Under the pieces are notes generated by a model. That model searched no databases, was not told where the DNA came from, and was given only the letters and a program-made list of their open reading frames with translations. A program made the position numbers and the translations under genes. A DNA stretch of 64,000 bases from Peribacillus simplex. Lineage in GTDB: Bacteria > Bacillota > Bacilli > Bacillales > DSM-1321. Shown here in pieces: positions 26,205-35,242 of the stretch (positions are counted from its first letter, which is position 1; each line of letters opens with the position of its first letter). The DNA lies in contig NZ_CP126106.1 of assembly GCF_030123325.1 (NCBI RefSeq), positions 2,942,001-3,006,000 of the forward strand. The letters run 5' to 3'.

Positions 26205-27161
26205 TTGAGATTGTCAGTTGTCGCTTTACTATCAAATTTAAAATTACCAGATGTTTTCGAAAATAAAACATTTAATGGAATAAAACTCGAAAAACAAGGT
26301 TTACAAATAAAAAAATTTAATGACCAGAAAATGATTCAGGATATAGGTGAAATCCAATATTATAATGAGTTTACAAAAAGTCCTTGTTTTTATTTTAATA
26401 CAGAAATTGCACCTTATCGATTTCAGGATTTAGAGAAGATGCTTGAGCTTAGAGATTTTGTACATGATGCTCTTTTCTCACTATGGTTAACCAAAGACAA
26501 TTCAGTAAATTCACATGTTATGATGAGTAGATCGGATGATAATAAAATTTCTACTAATCGAACACCGATGATGTTTTCAAACTCCATAGGTGAGTACGGT
26601 AAAACGTTTTTTTCAGAAGATGAATTACAAGAAGCCGAAACCTGGGCTCAACTTATCTTAGAAATGTACACAAATACCGTACTCGAACCCACAACAATAA
26701 AAAAAGAAATAGCAGTTGGCGAGATTGTATTCAATAATACAAATAAGGATATTCAGTATCACAAGACAAATAGATTACAAAGAACTATACAATTTGTGAC
26801 TATGGCAAGAAAAGAGTCGTTTTTACCAGCGAAAATCACTTTTTATATTTCTGCATTAGAATCTTTGCTTTCGGATACAAATGCGGAATTGAGATTTCAG
26901 GTAGCTGACCGGAGTGCAAGAATTTTAGGTGTAAATTTAGAAGAAAAATTAAAAATATCAAAAATTATAACAAAGGCTTATGACTATAGATCTAAATATA
27001 TCCATGGTACAGCAGGGAAAAATGCAAGCGAAGATCTCATGATAGAAGTTGATGATATTCTACGTCGATTAATCAAATTATTTTTAACTGACCTTAATCA
27101 TGTTGTCAAAATGAAGGATGAAGAATTTAGGAATTGGCTCAAAGAATTACTTTATAAATAA
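26205..27161 (+). CDS. Apea/HEPN-like protein of unknown role
   Basis: A 318-residue soluble protein. The C-terminal third looks like an Apea-like HEPN domain: helix FYISALESLLSD, then ELRFQVADRSARIL, then the R-X4-H motif RSKYIH (R262, H267) used as ribonuclease active site in HEPN effectors. The N-terminal 180 residues are unrecognised and may sense or bind a partner. Proteins of this type often occur in phage-defence islands and act by RNA cleavage; that role is inferred. The start is TTG at 26205, 8 nt after GGAGG. Its own terminator was displaced 1.9 kb downstream by an intron inserted 5 nt after the stop codon. Confidence 0.7.
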   Translation: MRLSVVALLSNLKLPDVFENKTFNGIKLEKQGLQIKKFNDQKMIQDIGEIQYYNEFTKSPCFYFNTEIAPYRFQDLEKMLELRDFVHDALFSLWLTKDNSVNSHVMMSRSDDNKISTNRTPMMFSNSIGEYGKTFFSEDELQEAETWAQLILEMYTNTVLEPTTIKKEIAVGEIVFNNTNKDIQYHKTNRLQRTIQFVTMARKESFLPAKITFYISALESLLSDTNAELRFQVADRSARILGVNLEEKLKISKIITKAYDYRSKYIHGTAGKNASEDLMIEVDDILRRLIKLFLTDLNHVVKMKDEEFRNWLKELLYK

Positions 27162-27166
27162 AGCAA

Positions 27167-29051
27167 ATCGAGTAGGAGGAGGCGCCTAGCCTCCGACCTC
27201 TCACACCACCGTACGTACCGTTCGGTATACGGCGGTTCAGTTTAAGTCTGACGTAGTTTTGTATATCGTTCATATAGATTTACTAACCCTTGGTGGAGCC
27301 AATAAACATTATTAAGGATTTTGTCTAGAATAGGACTATGCGCTATGCGCCAATAACCCTTTCTGCTATTTCCCCATTCATATGCTTTTCCAAGTGGGAC
27401 GCCTAATCCTTTGAGTTTCCTCACCCTCGTTCTTGGTAATTTCCATTGTTTCCATAGGCACATCCTGAGTCTTCTTCGAATCCATGAATCTAAATTCTTC
27501 AATACGTTCGGAGTATCAATGAGGGCGAAATACCCCATCCAACCTCTAAGGTATTGCTTTAACTTATTTATTCGGAGTTTCATGGGTATCGGTGATTTCC
27601 TCGAGGTCATTTCCCTGATTCGTTTCTTTACTCTCTTCACCGTTTGTTTAGCCAGTAGAACCTTCGGGTTCTTTGACTTCGTGAAACTAAAACCGAGAAA
27701 CGTTCTGTTCCAAGGGCGATCATACTTCGACTTCTCGTAGTTGACCTTTAGCTTCAGATTATTTTCAATGAAGTTTGAGATATTTCCCATTGCACGTTTA
27801 GCGGCTTTTCGTGTCTTCACAAAGATAGTACTGTCATCCGCATACCTTACGAATCGAAGATTACGTTTCTCTAGTTCTTTATCTAAATCGTCTAACATGA
27901 TATTAGATAATATAGGACTTAACGGACCTCCTTGCGGAGTTCCCTCCTCACTTTTATGAAAAAGTCCGCCTATCATAATGCCTGCTTGAAGGAATTTACG
28001 AATCAGTTTGAGAACTCGTTTATCTTCAATTTTCCGCTCTAACATTCCCATGAGCTTGTCATGATTCACTTTATCGAAGAACTTCTCCAAGTCCATATCC
28101 ACTACCCATGTATAACCTTCGGTTATATAGGACTTTGCCTTTCGAACCGCCTGGTGCCCTTGTTTGTTAGGGCGAAACCCATAGCTATTCTCCGAAAAGG
28201 TTGAGTCATATATCTTGGTCAATATTTGGGCAATGGCTTGTTGAATGAAACGGTCTAGAACGGTTGGAATACCCAATAGCCGAACTCCGCCGTTTGGTTT
28301 CGGGATTTCGATACGACGGACGGGCTGCGGTTGATAGGTACCCTGTAAAAGGGCAGTTTTCATGTTGTACCATTCGGTTGCGAGGTGCGGTCTCAGGTTT
28401 TGAACCGGCATTCCATCTACACCATGGCTTCCCTTATTTCTTTCTACACGCTTCAATGCCTGTATTAAGTTTTCCCTCTCTAGTATCTGTTCCATTAACA
28501 TCGTTGATATCCTTTCTACGTGGATAAATGGTCTATTTGTGCCTTTATCTGCTCCGCCCTTTTGAAGTTCCCCGTGTATTCACCACTTCTTCCCTCAAAT
28601 AAGTTCCGTTAGGAATTGTTTGCTTCTTCGCAGATAACGAACGCCCAGTATTCATCCTCCTTAATCTGTTCGGTCCTTCCTTATCTTCTCGAGTAGACAA
28701 GTACTATGACCTCTGCTGACTTCTGATGATTCAGCTGTCCATCACTGGACAGGTTACCAAGTGTACTTGGCTGTCATCAGACCTCCCCGGGTAAGAGTGC
28801 AATCTTTCCCTCCATCTATCTGCTTCATTTACTCTGTACCACCTTCGGCAGTAAGGACTTTGTTTTGTTTCGCAAACTCATCCAATGATACCTAGCCTAA
28901 TATGAAGTTCGTGTTCCTCAGACCGGAGGTTTGCCGCTTGCTTCCTTCAGATTCCACGTCGCCGTGGACACCCTTGCATTAAGCTAACCACTACTACTGC
29001 CTTCATGGTTCGGGACTTTCACCCTATAGATTGCACCCATGCCGGGCGCAC
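27167..29051 (-). mobile_element. Group II intron, bacterial class C type
   Basis: The 1885-nt element reads on the minus strand from GTGCGCCC (29051 downwards) to CTACTCGAT (ending at about 27167). Its 5' end lies immediately after the T-run of a Rho-independent terminator, the typical target of class C introns. Bases 28502-29051 hold the 5' RNA domains I-III. The domain V-like region (GAACCGCC...GTACGTACGG) lies around 27200-27240, and the domain VI hairpin (GGAGG...CCTCC, with an unpaired A before CTCGAT) around 27168-27195. It encodes a maturase without an endonuclease domain. Ends are accurate to a few bases. Confidence 0.88.
27242..28501 (-). CDS. ltrA: Group II intron reverse transcriptase/maturase
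   Basis: A 419-residue protein with the seven RT blocks (for example GIPTVLDRFIQQAI near 77, EGTPQGGPLSPILSN near 186, YADD at 220-223 followed by STIF) and a C-terminal maturase/X domain with the GIIM-like region KLRINKLKQYLRGW. No HNH endonuclease domain follows, consistent with class C introns that invade single-stranded or terminator DNA. It would splice its own intron and copy it into new sites. The reading frame is intact, so the element may be active. The start ATG at 28501 has AAAGGAT about ten bases upstream. Confidence 0.93.
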   Translation of the reverse strand: MLMEQILERENLIQALKRVERNKGSHGVDGMPVQNLRPHLATEWYNMKTALLQGTYQPQPVRRIEIPKPNGGVRLLGIPTVLDRFIQQAIAQILTKIYDSTFSENSYGFRPNKQGHQAVRKAKSYITEGYTWVVDMDLEKFFDKVNHDKLMGMLERKIEDKRVLKLIRKFLQAGIMIGGLFHKSEEGTPQGGPLSPILSNIMLDDLDKELEKRNLRFVRYADDSTIFVKTRKAAKRAMGNISNFIENNLKLKVNYEKSKYDRPWNRTFLGFSFTKSKNPKVLLAKQTVKRVKKRIREMTSRKSPIPMKLRINKLKQYLRGWMGYFALIDTPNVLKNLDSWIRRRLRMCLWKQWKLPRTRVRKLKGLGVPLGKAYEWGNSRKGYWRIAHSPILDKILNNVYWLHQGLVNLYERYTKLRQT

Positions 29052-29054
29052 GAA

Positions 29055-29081
29055 AAAAAGCCTTCTCGCTGAAGGCTTTTT
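29055..29081. terminator. Bidirectional terminator used as intron target
   Basis: AAAAAGCCTTC and GAAGGCTTTTT pair around a five-base loop. On the minus strand it terminates the gene at 29134-29835. On the plus strand it would have ended the HEPN gene before the intron inserted between them. Confidence 0.88.
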
Positions 29082-29114
29082 CTTATGACGTTTGATTTCA
29101 CATAAAGCACCAAC

Positions 29115-29133
29115 AAATATTCTATCAAGGTTA
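29115..29133 (+). repeat. Dispersed motif ATATTCTRYCRAGGTT, copy C
   Basis: It reads AAATATTCTATCAAGGTTA and abuts the stop codon of the adjacent minus-strand gene. Together with copy B it brackets the HEPN gene plus intron. Confidence 0.5.
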
Positions 29134-29835
29134 TCACTCTATTCTAAGTTCCTTTTGCATTTTAGTTCTCACTGATAATCGAATTTCAGGAAGCATATCT
29201 CTCATCTCTTTTCCTTCTCTCATCTCTTCTGGAGATGTAAATTCATATTTCGGATGTAAAAAGATCAAATAATTAAGAAGGTTATCTATCAAGTCCTTAC
29301 ACGCATAACTAACACCATCCGAAAAATAAAGCAGATTATAATAATAGTAATTATTTGCTTTACGCCAATTTTCTTCTGCTCCTCGGTAATTTATCATTCT
29401 TTCAATTTTCTGAATTTCTATGATTGCAGATTGCTTTCCCTCAAAGGCTCTCCATAATTTTATAATCCTATCTCGATCAAAACCTGTCATCTTTAATTCA
29501 TCAAAATATAAATTTAAATCTTCTTCGTCGTAATTTTCAAACGTTAAAGCTTCATTTACACCTTCTAAACGCAAAATTTCACCATATGCAGTTTCTAAGT
29601 GGAGATACATTTCAGGATACTTTTCGTGCTTTTTTGAAGTAAATAACTCAAAGTCCTTAAAGTTTTTTTGTTGCTGTAATTTTAGTTTTTCTAGCTCTCT
29701 GGTTATTTCCCCTTGATAGTCTGCCATATTTTTTTTAAAAACTTGTTGTGCCATTAATCGAGATAGATATACTAAACCCACGCCCAGTATAGAAACTCCA
29801 CCAATAATCTTTAAAAAACCATTAATTAATTCCAT
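29134..29835 (-). CDS. Membrane-anchored coiled-coil protein, unknown
   Basis: A 233-residue protein with one N-terminal membrane helix (residues 5-27) followed by a charged coiled coil (35-65, ITRELEKLKLQQQKNF) and a helical cytoplasmic domain to the C terminus. No family recognised. The ATG at 29835 is chosen because it lies 8 nt after GGAGG; the seven codons before it cover that site. It is second gene of a two-gene unit with the small Cys-rich protein upstream (33-nt gap), in a region of accessory genes. A defence or stress role is conceivable but unsupported. Confidence 0.7.
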   Translation of the reverse strand: MELINGFLKIIGGVSILGVGLVYLSRLMAQQVFKKNMADYQGEITRELEKLKLQQQKNFKDFELFTSKKHEKYPEMYLHLETAYGEILRLEGVNEALTFENYDEEDLNLYFDELKMTGFDRDRIIKLWRAFEGKQSAIIEIQKIERMINYRGAEENWRKANNYYYYNLLYFSDGVSYACKDLIDNLLNYLIFLHPKYEFTSPEEMREGKEMRDMLPEIRLSVRTKMQKELRIE

Positions 29836-29868
29836 GATAAACCTCCATAATATCAATTTTACTCTTAG

Positions 29869-30057
29869 TTACTTCCTCCTTTTGTTGTAATCCTCATAAG
29901 CTTGCTTCTGACGATTATTAAAATCTCTCACCTGTTCATAATGCCTTTCACAAAAATATCCTTCCAGCTCCCCATTGGTCCAACTATAAATCGGTTTTAA
30001 ATATTCAACCTGTGGGAATCTTCTTTGACAATACAAGCAATATTTTTCTAAACTCAT
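29869..30057 (-). CDS. Small zinc-finger-like protein
   Basis: A 62-residue protein with CLYC at residues 7-10 and CERH at 36-39, a plausible four-ligand zinc site (C-x2-C...C-x2-H), and a basic, helical tail rich in Arg, Lys and Gln. It could be a nucleic-acid-binding or adaptor protein. The start ATG follows AGGGGGG. It forms a transcription unit with the coiled-coil membrane protein gene. No known family is recognised. Confidence 0.6.
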   Translation of the reverse strand: MSLEKYCLYCQRRFPQVEYLKPIYSWTNGELEGYFCERHYEQVRDFNNRQKQAYEDYNKRRK

Positions 30058-30525
30058 ATACCCCCCTTAATGGCTTGAAAGCTTCACAAAATGGCTATTC
30101 TCCAGGAAAGGGCCGGGTAGTATTTTTTAGAGAAAACCACTCCAAAAAATCTCCACCCTTTACCCTTGCCTTACGAATTTTGTCGGGTCTGTGTCTATCG
30201 CCAAGCCGAACATACCCAAAACGAGGAATCAGATATCTGGCTTGCTCTGCCAATTGTACCCGACAAACCGCCTGTGCTTCCGCTCCTGACGTTTCTTTTT
30301 AATCTTTATATACAGATTACACCAATAAGACCACCTTCGCCTTCACACCCCAAAACAAGGGGGAAAACCAAAAAGTATAATTGATAGTTGTATAACAAGA
30401 GTAGTTGAGAAGTAATAATGGAATAATTAAAAATCGATCTTTGTTGGGATATGTCCCCAATAAGAAGCCTTACAAAAAAAATGTAGTAGTATCTTAAAGT
30501 CAGAATGCTATAATTCTATAACTAC
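30058..30525. other. Intergenic region, probable gene relics
   Basis: Around 30160-30300 the minus strand reads protein-like (YLIPRFGYVRLGDRHRPDK) in a frame without a credible start, suggesting a decayed gene. The remainder is AT-rich. Confidence 0.3.
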
Positions 30526-30553
30526 AAGGGGTCCTACCATGGTAGGACCCCTT
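30526..30553. terminator. Perfect 28-base palindrome downstream of the caspase gene
   Basis: AAGGGGTCCTACCA is followed directly by its exact complement. As RNA it forms a 12-pair hairpin with a minimal loop, followed by TTT on the plus strand and TTGTAG on the minus strand. It is probably the terminator of the caspase gene, though the minus-strand T-run is weak; a palindromic protein site is the alternative. Confidence 0.55.
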
Positions 30554-30621
30554 TAAACACTTTCGGGCATGAAACAATAATGCTTGTATTCAAAACTTCT
30601 AATACTTAAGACTTTAAAATC

Positions 30622-32145
30622 TTAAGCATTTATTGCAGCATTTATTATTGCAACGTCATTTTTAGTATTTACATCACTTTCGCTTTCTAAATTCACGTTA
30701 AATTTATTATTAATAAATTTCATAATTCTGCCCTTCATCGATTCTAAAATAATGCCTATCTGTTCCTTGATCTCTGTTTCATTTTTAATTTCTATCTCAA
30801 CTTCATGCCATTTAACTCGATTTGCAAGCACATATTCATCGAAATATTCCTCTTTGTAACTGTTATACGAGAAGAAAAGTAATATCTTAGATCTTGACAC
30901 AATAGGAACTACCTTGACGTCGAATGGAGTTAGATTAGGCAGTTTTGTTGTTGCTTTTAATTCTGCTAAATAAAAAGGAAGGTTTATAGTTGTCCTATAA
31001 TTAACAGGGACCATTTTTTCAACAGAACGGTACTTTGGTTTTTCTCCCCTTAATGTTGCACTTAATGAAGCAAAATTGCTTACTACCTCTTTCATCTCTT
31101 TTTTTCCGTATTCAACATCTATATAATACCCATTGGAAAGTTTTTCTAAAGTAGTTGCTATCTTTTCAACTTCTGGAATATCAACATCTTTCTCATAAAA
31201 ATTTCGTTCTAAAGTATATATGTCATCTAGTTCGTTAGAGAAAGTGTATTCTTTAATATAAGTTTTAATTTTAATAACCTGTTCTTCTATTTCCTCTAAG
31301 CTTACGCAGTATTTTTTTGCGTCTTCCTCTAACATCTGCTTGATGCTCATAGTATCTTTAGTTGTTGGTAGTTCTTCAGGTACTATAATTTCACTAATTA
31401 TGGTATCTAATTCTTTTTTAATATCTTTTGTCACAAAGCAAAACTCATCAGTGTAAGAAGCTTGTACTATAAAAAATGGCTTTTGTTCTCTGCCATTGAA
31501 TTCAGTGTTTTTTGCAAATGAATCAGATATAGAATCCATAATCTCTTTATATCGAAGTGGTGTATCGTCATCAGATTCTAAGATTGCGCTAAAAATTCCA
31601 TCAGTGAAAGAACTTAATTCATCACCTGCATATGATTTTTGATCACTTTGTGAAGAAAACATAAAGTAACAATTCTTAAACACTTTCTGTTCATATCTTA
31701 AGATTTTATCAAAATGATTATCATCTACATCTTTTACATAGGGCACACCTGACTGACAAGCGTCCACTATTTTTACTACCAGGTTAGCATCAAGATTTCT
31801 AAGTAAATTATCTAGCTCTGTATTTTCTAAAGATGTTCGCTTCTTATTTGCATTTTGAAAATCGGACATAACATAATAAAATTCATCATTGTCATATGTT
31901 CCATGACCTGAAAAATAGTAAAATATCTCATCAACTGGTTCTTCGGATTGTTCTATTTCACTTAAAAAATTAATAATTTTATCTTTTACGTTTTTACTAG
32001 TGGTGTCCTTATCAAGTAATAGAATTTTTTTATATTTACCTGTACTAGTTAAGAAATGTTTCATTATCCTGACATCATTCGCACATGCAGGTAAATTAGG
32101 TTGATGAGTATATTCACTTACACCAATTAAAATAGCTATATTCAT
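30622..32145 (-). CDS. Stand-alone caspase-fold (peptidase C14) protein
   Basis: A 507-residue protein. Residues 1-230 form a C14 caspase-like domain: opening strand NIAILIGVSEYTHQPNLPACANDV, catalytic His81 in FYYFSGHGTYDNDEFYYV and catalytic Cys130 in VVKIVDACQSG, with FMFSSQSDQKSYAG following. The remaining 270 residues are charged, partly helical and unrecognised; they might be a regulator or target-binding region. Such orthocaspases cut after basic or acidic residues and several work in abortive phage defence with partner sensors. No partner is fused here. The start ATG follows GGGGGAT. It is transcribed alone. Confidence 0.85.
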   Translation of the reverse strand: MNIAILIGVSEYTHQPNLPACANDVRIMKHFLTSTGKYKKILLLDKDTTSKNVKDKIINFLSEIEQSEEPVDEIFYYFSGHGTYDNDEFYYVMSDFQNANKKRTSLENTELDNLLRNLDANLVVKIVDACQSGVPYVKDVDDNHFDKILRYEQKVFKNCYFMFSSQSDQKSYAGDELSSFTDGIFSAILESDDDTPLRYKEIMDSISDSFAKNTEFNGREQKPFFIVQASYTDEFCFVTKDIKKELDTIISEIIVPEELPTTKDTMSIKQMLEEDAKKYCVSLEEIEEQVIKIKTYIKEYTFSNELDDIYTLERNFYEKDVDIPEVEKIATTLEKLSNGYYIDVEYGKKEMKEVVSNFASLSATLRGEKPKYRSVEKMVPVNYRTTINLPFYLAELKATTKLPNLTPFDVKVVPIVSRSKILLFFSYNSYKEEYFDEYVLANRVKWHEVEIEIKNETEIKEQIGIILESMKGRIMKFINNKFNVNLESESDVNTKNDVAIINAAINA

Positions 32146-32334
32146 AATATCCCCCTGAGTTTCAAATTATTTACTCTATACATACATAATAATGATTTTT
32201 ATAAATTTAATCTATGTATTATTAACTTTCACGTTATTAGGCTATAAGGCATTTGCAAATGGAAAATTTGTGGACAAGCGCCAGAATTAGTTATGAAGTA
32301 CAGGGTTTTAATAATTTTAAAAAAGGGAGTTTAT

Positions 32335-32613
32335 ATGAAGTTTTCTTACGAACACAAAGGAGATATTTTATATCAAGTTGAAAATTAATAATTTCGTTAT
32401 CAAGGAGTGGCAAAAGCTGAATTAATGTATTTATAGGATGATGAAGCTTATGCATTCCATTTTAATATCAATGACGATCTAGTTCCTGAAGAATTTCGTT
32501 TTAGCGCTATTAATAATCGAGATCTTTGTGAGAAAATAGGTGTTGATTTCCCTGAGTTTGCAGGAACATTTACATCCAAACAAAAGGCTTTGCAAGCTGT
32601 TATACCATGGTAA
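32335..32613 (+). pseudogene. Broken gene of unknown family
   Basis: Starts ATG with AAAGGGAG upstream and reads MKFSYEHKGDILYQVEN before a stop. It resumes as GVAKAELMYL, another stop, then DDEAYAFHFNINDDLVPEEF to ALQAVIPW. Two in-frame stops break what looks like a small protein of about 90 residues. No name can be given. Confidence 0.5.
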
Positions 32614-33876
32614 GTAAAATTAGTATCCAATACAGCAAAGTGAAACCATTATGGTAACAAAACAGGTTGGGTATATAAAAGGTACCTAACCTATCATTTT
32701 CCTCTTTTCTTGGTATATTGCTAGGCGTGGCCTTGTCAACGGTAAATGTCTGACTGACCGTAGGGAAGGAATTTAAGGAGTTGATAAGATATCTATCCCA
32801 AAGAAGCTTTCATGCTCTTCAAAACCCCGTTTTGAAGTTGCCTAGTGGCGAGCGAAAAGGGGCGTGGGAAATCTCCCCACATATTAAAAGTTTTGGCTAG
32901 GCTTTTTCAAAAGCCGGAGGGTGTTTAATGACTTTCTTCTGGACCTCCAATTACTTCTACATGATCCACCTTCCAGCCTTCACCTTTAAGAGCCATTTCC
33001 TATTAGCTAATATTTCTTTGTAAATATAATATATTCTACCGAGGTTGGTACTTTAATAAATAGTAAGTAATATGTTTATCAAACTAGTTACTTAAAGTAA
33101 AACATTTACTATAATCAACACTTGCTACGTTGATTGTCATCCTTTCCTTGATATTAACTTTTGCAGTGCCATTAACCTTATTCTTAAACGAAACTATTAG
33201 GTACGTTCACATCATTCAGACCTTATTTAATACACTAATCAACCTACCATAATATAGACTTCCACGAATCATATTAGTTCAAAGTCATTACTTCCATTGT
33301 CATCCGATCATCCCAACGAAATGAATCATCTACGGTAAACCCCGTTAAAAGGATATATCAGAATCCCTCTAGCTCTTTTGGTTAATGCATCAAGTTTTTT
33401 TATAAAACTTCGCATCGATGATAATTTTCTTGAGTCCATTTTTATACCCAGTGAATAATTCCATGTACATTTATGCGTAAAACTGAAATTTTACGCATAA
33501 ATAAAATGCTTGGTATACTTCCGCTAACAGGTGAGATTTTGCTTTATTCATATTTAAGCCTCCTTATCAAAAATTTATAACCTGAATCTAAATTAGATCA
33601 GGTTATATGTATAGTTTAAACAGTTATATGATTTTTTGATATAGAACTATTCTGAGTGACAAAACAAAAAGACCTTCCCGGGTGTTTTTCTTCTATTAAA
33701 CTGATCGTTAGTAAAAAGCTATTGAACTTATGATAGTGATAGGTAAGCTTTTGACGTTATCGCCAGCTTTTCCCACACTTCACACCGTACGGACGAGTTA
33801 AATGAGAAGTTAGCTTGAACAATTCTCACGCTAACTTCTTAGCCTTTGTAAGTGATTCATTCAGTCTAACTATCTT
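32614..33876. other. Accessory region with relics, no intact gene
   Basis: At 32925-32996 the minus strand reads a 23-residue tail starting MALKGEGWKVDHVEVIGGPE, perhaps the end of a lost gene. Bases 32740-32910 are GC-richer and unexplained. 33100-33870 is AT-rich without supportable frames. Confidence 0.35.
33028..33046 (+). repeat. Dispersed motif ATATTCTRYCRAGGTT, copy D
   Basis: It reads AATATATTCTACCGAGGTT. With copy C it brackets the module containing the coiled-coil pair and the caspase gene. Confidence 0.5.
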
Positions 33877-34572
33877 TTATAACTCAGCAAGTCCTTCGAA
33901 CAGTTCCACTCCCGTTTCAATAAGATCATCTTGGAAGTCATACTCGTAGCTGTGAGGTTCGGATAATCTTCTCCGTTTCCAATATAACAGTATGAACCTT
34001 TTGTGAGTTTCGTGTAATGACCGAAATCTTCTAAAGCACGGAACGCCTCCGTCAACTCAGCCATCGGAATGCCTTTTTCATTACAGACCTGACGAATCTT
34101 ATCAGAGCTTTCTTTATGATTCAAAGTTTCCGGGAATTCATCCTGGTATTCAAAACTTACCTTCAGTCCATACTTCTCTGCTTCAGCCTTCGCAGCATCT
34201 TCAAGATTCTTCTGAAGCCTATCCATCTCTTCCTCGTAAAGTTTACTCAGCAGAACGCTAGTTGCATTATCAAAAGAGGGGAAAGCACCGAGAGCATTGG
34301 GCAAAATAAATAAACGCGGGATTCCAATGAATGCGGTTCTTCTCACTTTGTTCCTTGGCCAGGTTTCTCTGATTACGAACTCAGATCCGCCATGTGCCAC
34401 CAGCCATTTTCTAAAAGAACCAAAGCCCCCTGTCAACGATTTCAAGATTTGTATTTGCTTTAAGGAATTCGATTAAATGCTGTTTGGTCCAGACTTCATG
34501 GTTTGATAATTCTGGATGGGCATGAAGCTCATGGCGCAGTTGTACCGCCAATTCAAGATTTTTCTTTTCCAA
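33877..34572 (-). pseudogene. Broken M20-family amidohydrolase/peptidase
   Basis: The N-terminal part begins at a TTG (34572) 8 nt after AGGAGG and reads LAVQLRHELHAHPELSNHEV, typical of M20D amidohydrolases. It breaks near 34440. Another frame then gives EEEMDRLQKNLEDAAKAEAEKYG and EAFRALEDFGHYTKLTKGSYCY, the family's C-terminal part. A second frameshift near 33935 is needed to reach YDFQDDLIETGVELFEGLAE and the stop at 33877. The central metal-binding segment is deleted. It is clearly non-functional. Confidence 0.85.
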
Positions 34573-34918
34573 TATCACTGCCTCCTATAATTCCCTTACT
34601 AATCAAATAGATTACTAGATAAATTAATAATCTATTTTAATGTGATATAACCACCAAAATTCATTATTTTATTTCTGTTTCATTTAGGTACGATTCTAAG
34701 AATGGCCTATAATTTGGTTCTTGCAGTTTTCCTTTTAACAATCCATTTATTTGAATATTTTTCCTCCTACCATACTATTACAAAAATAAACAAAATAAGA
34801 TTTAATATATGGTATATTAGGCGGAAATTTTGTAAATCGGTGTCGTTGTCGAAAAGTTTTTTGGATATTATGTTAACTATTATTACTTCTGTTCTACAGT
34901 TGGTTTTAAGGTTTCTGT

Positions 34919-35057
34919 TTTTTAAGATACATTGTATCCCATCTGCTATCGCCAACCGACACTGCTCCAAATGTTTGCTCAAGTCAATACGACTGGAATC
35001 ATGAATGGAGCCATCCTCCTCGACGATATCAACTGAGCCAATGTTCAAAATAATCAC
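34919..35057 (-). pseudogene. Fragment of a GH1 6-phospho-beta-glucosidase
   Basis: The reading NIGSVDIVEEDGSIHDSSRI then HLEQCRLAIADGI matches the GH1 segment that in intact enzymes reads ENGLGAVDKVEEDGSIHD-YRIDYL and surrounds the catalytic Glu region. Here that Glu-Asn is lost. Neither the barrel nor the C terminus is present. Sequence between this fragment and 34573 shows nothing else supportable. Confidence 0.6.
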
Positions 35058-35101
35058 CAGTAATTTTCAACACACTGGATAAACCTTTTAATGTTTAAAA
35101 A

Positions 35102-35131
35102 GAGAAGTTCTGGGTGCAACCAAAACTTCTC
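35102..35131 (-). terminator. Terminator of the T7SS-like cluster
   Basis: GAGAAGTT and AACTTCTC pair, with extra pairing inside, followed on the minus strand by TTTTT. It lies 110 nt after the 499-residue gene. Confidence 0.75.
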
Positions 35132-35242
35132 CTACACATCAGCCTGCTAAAATGCAACTTAGATAAGTAAGCCTTCCCTAGTAGTTGCATAATCAGTCCG
35201 GTTATACACGTCAAAATATTGACGATAACGACTAGGCAAAGA

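Noticed and set aside
27411..28527. Plus-strand frames across the maturase gene
   Set aside because: They are antisense to a motif-verified reverse transcriptase.
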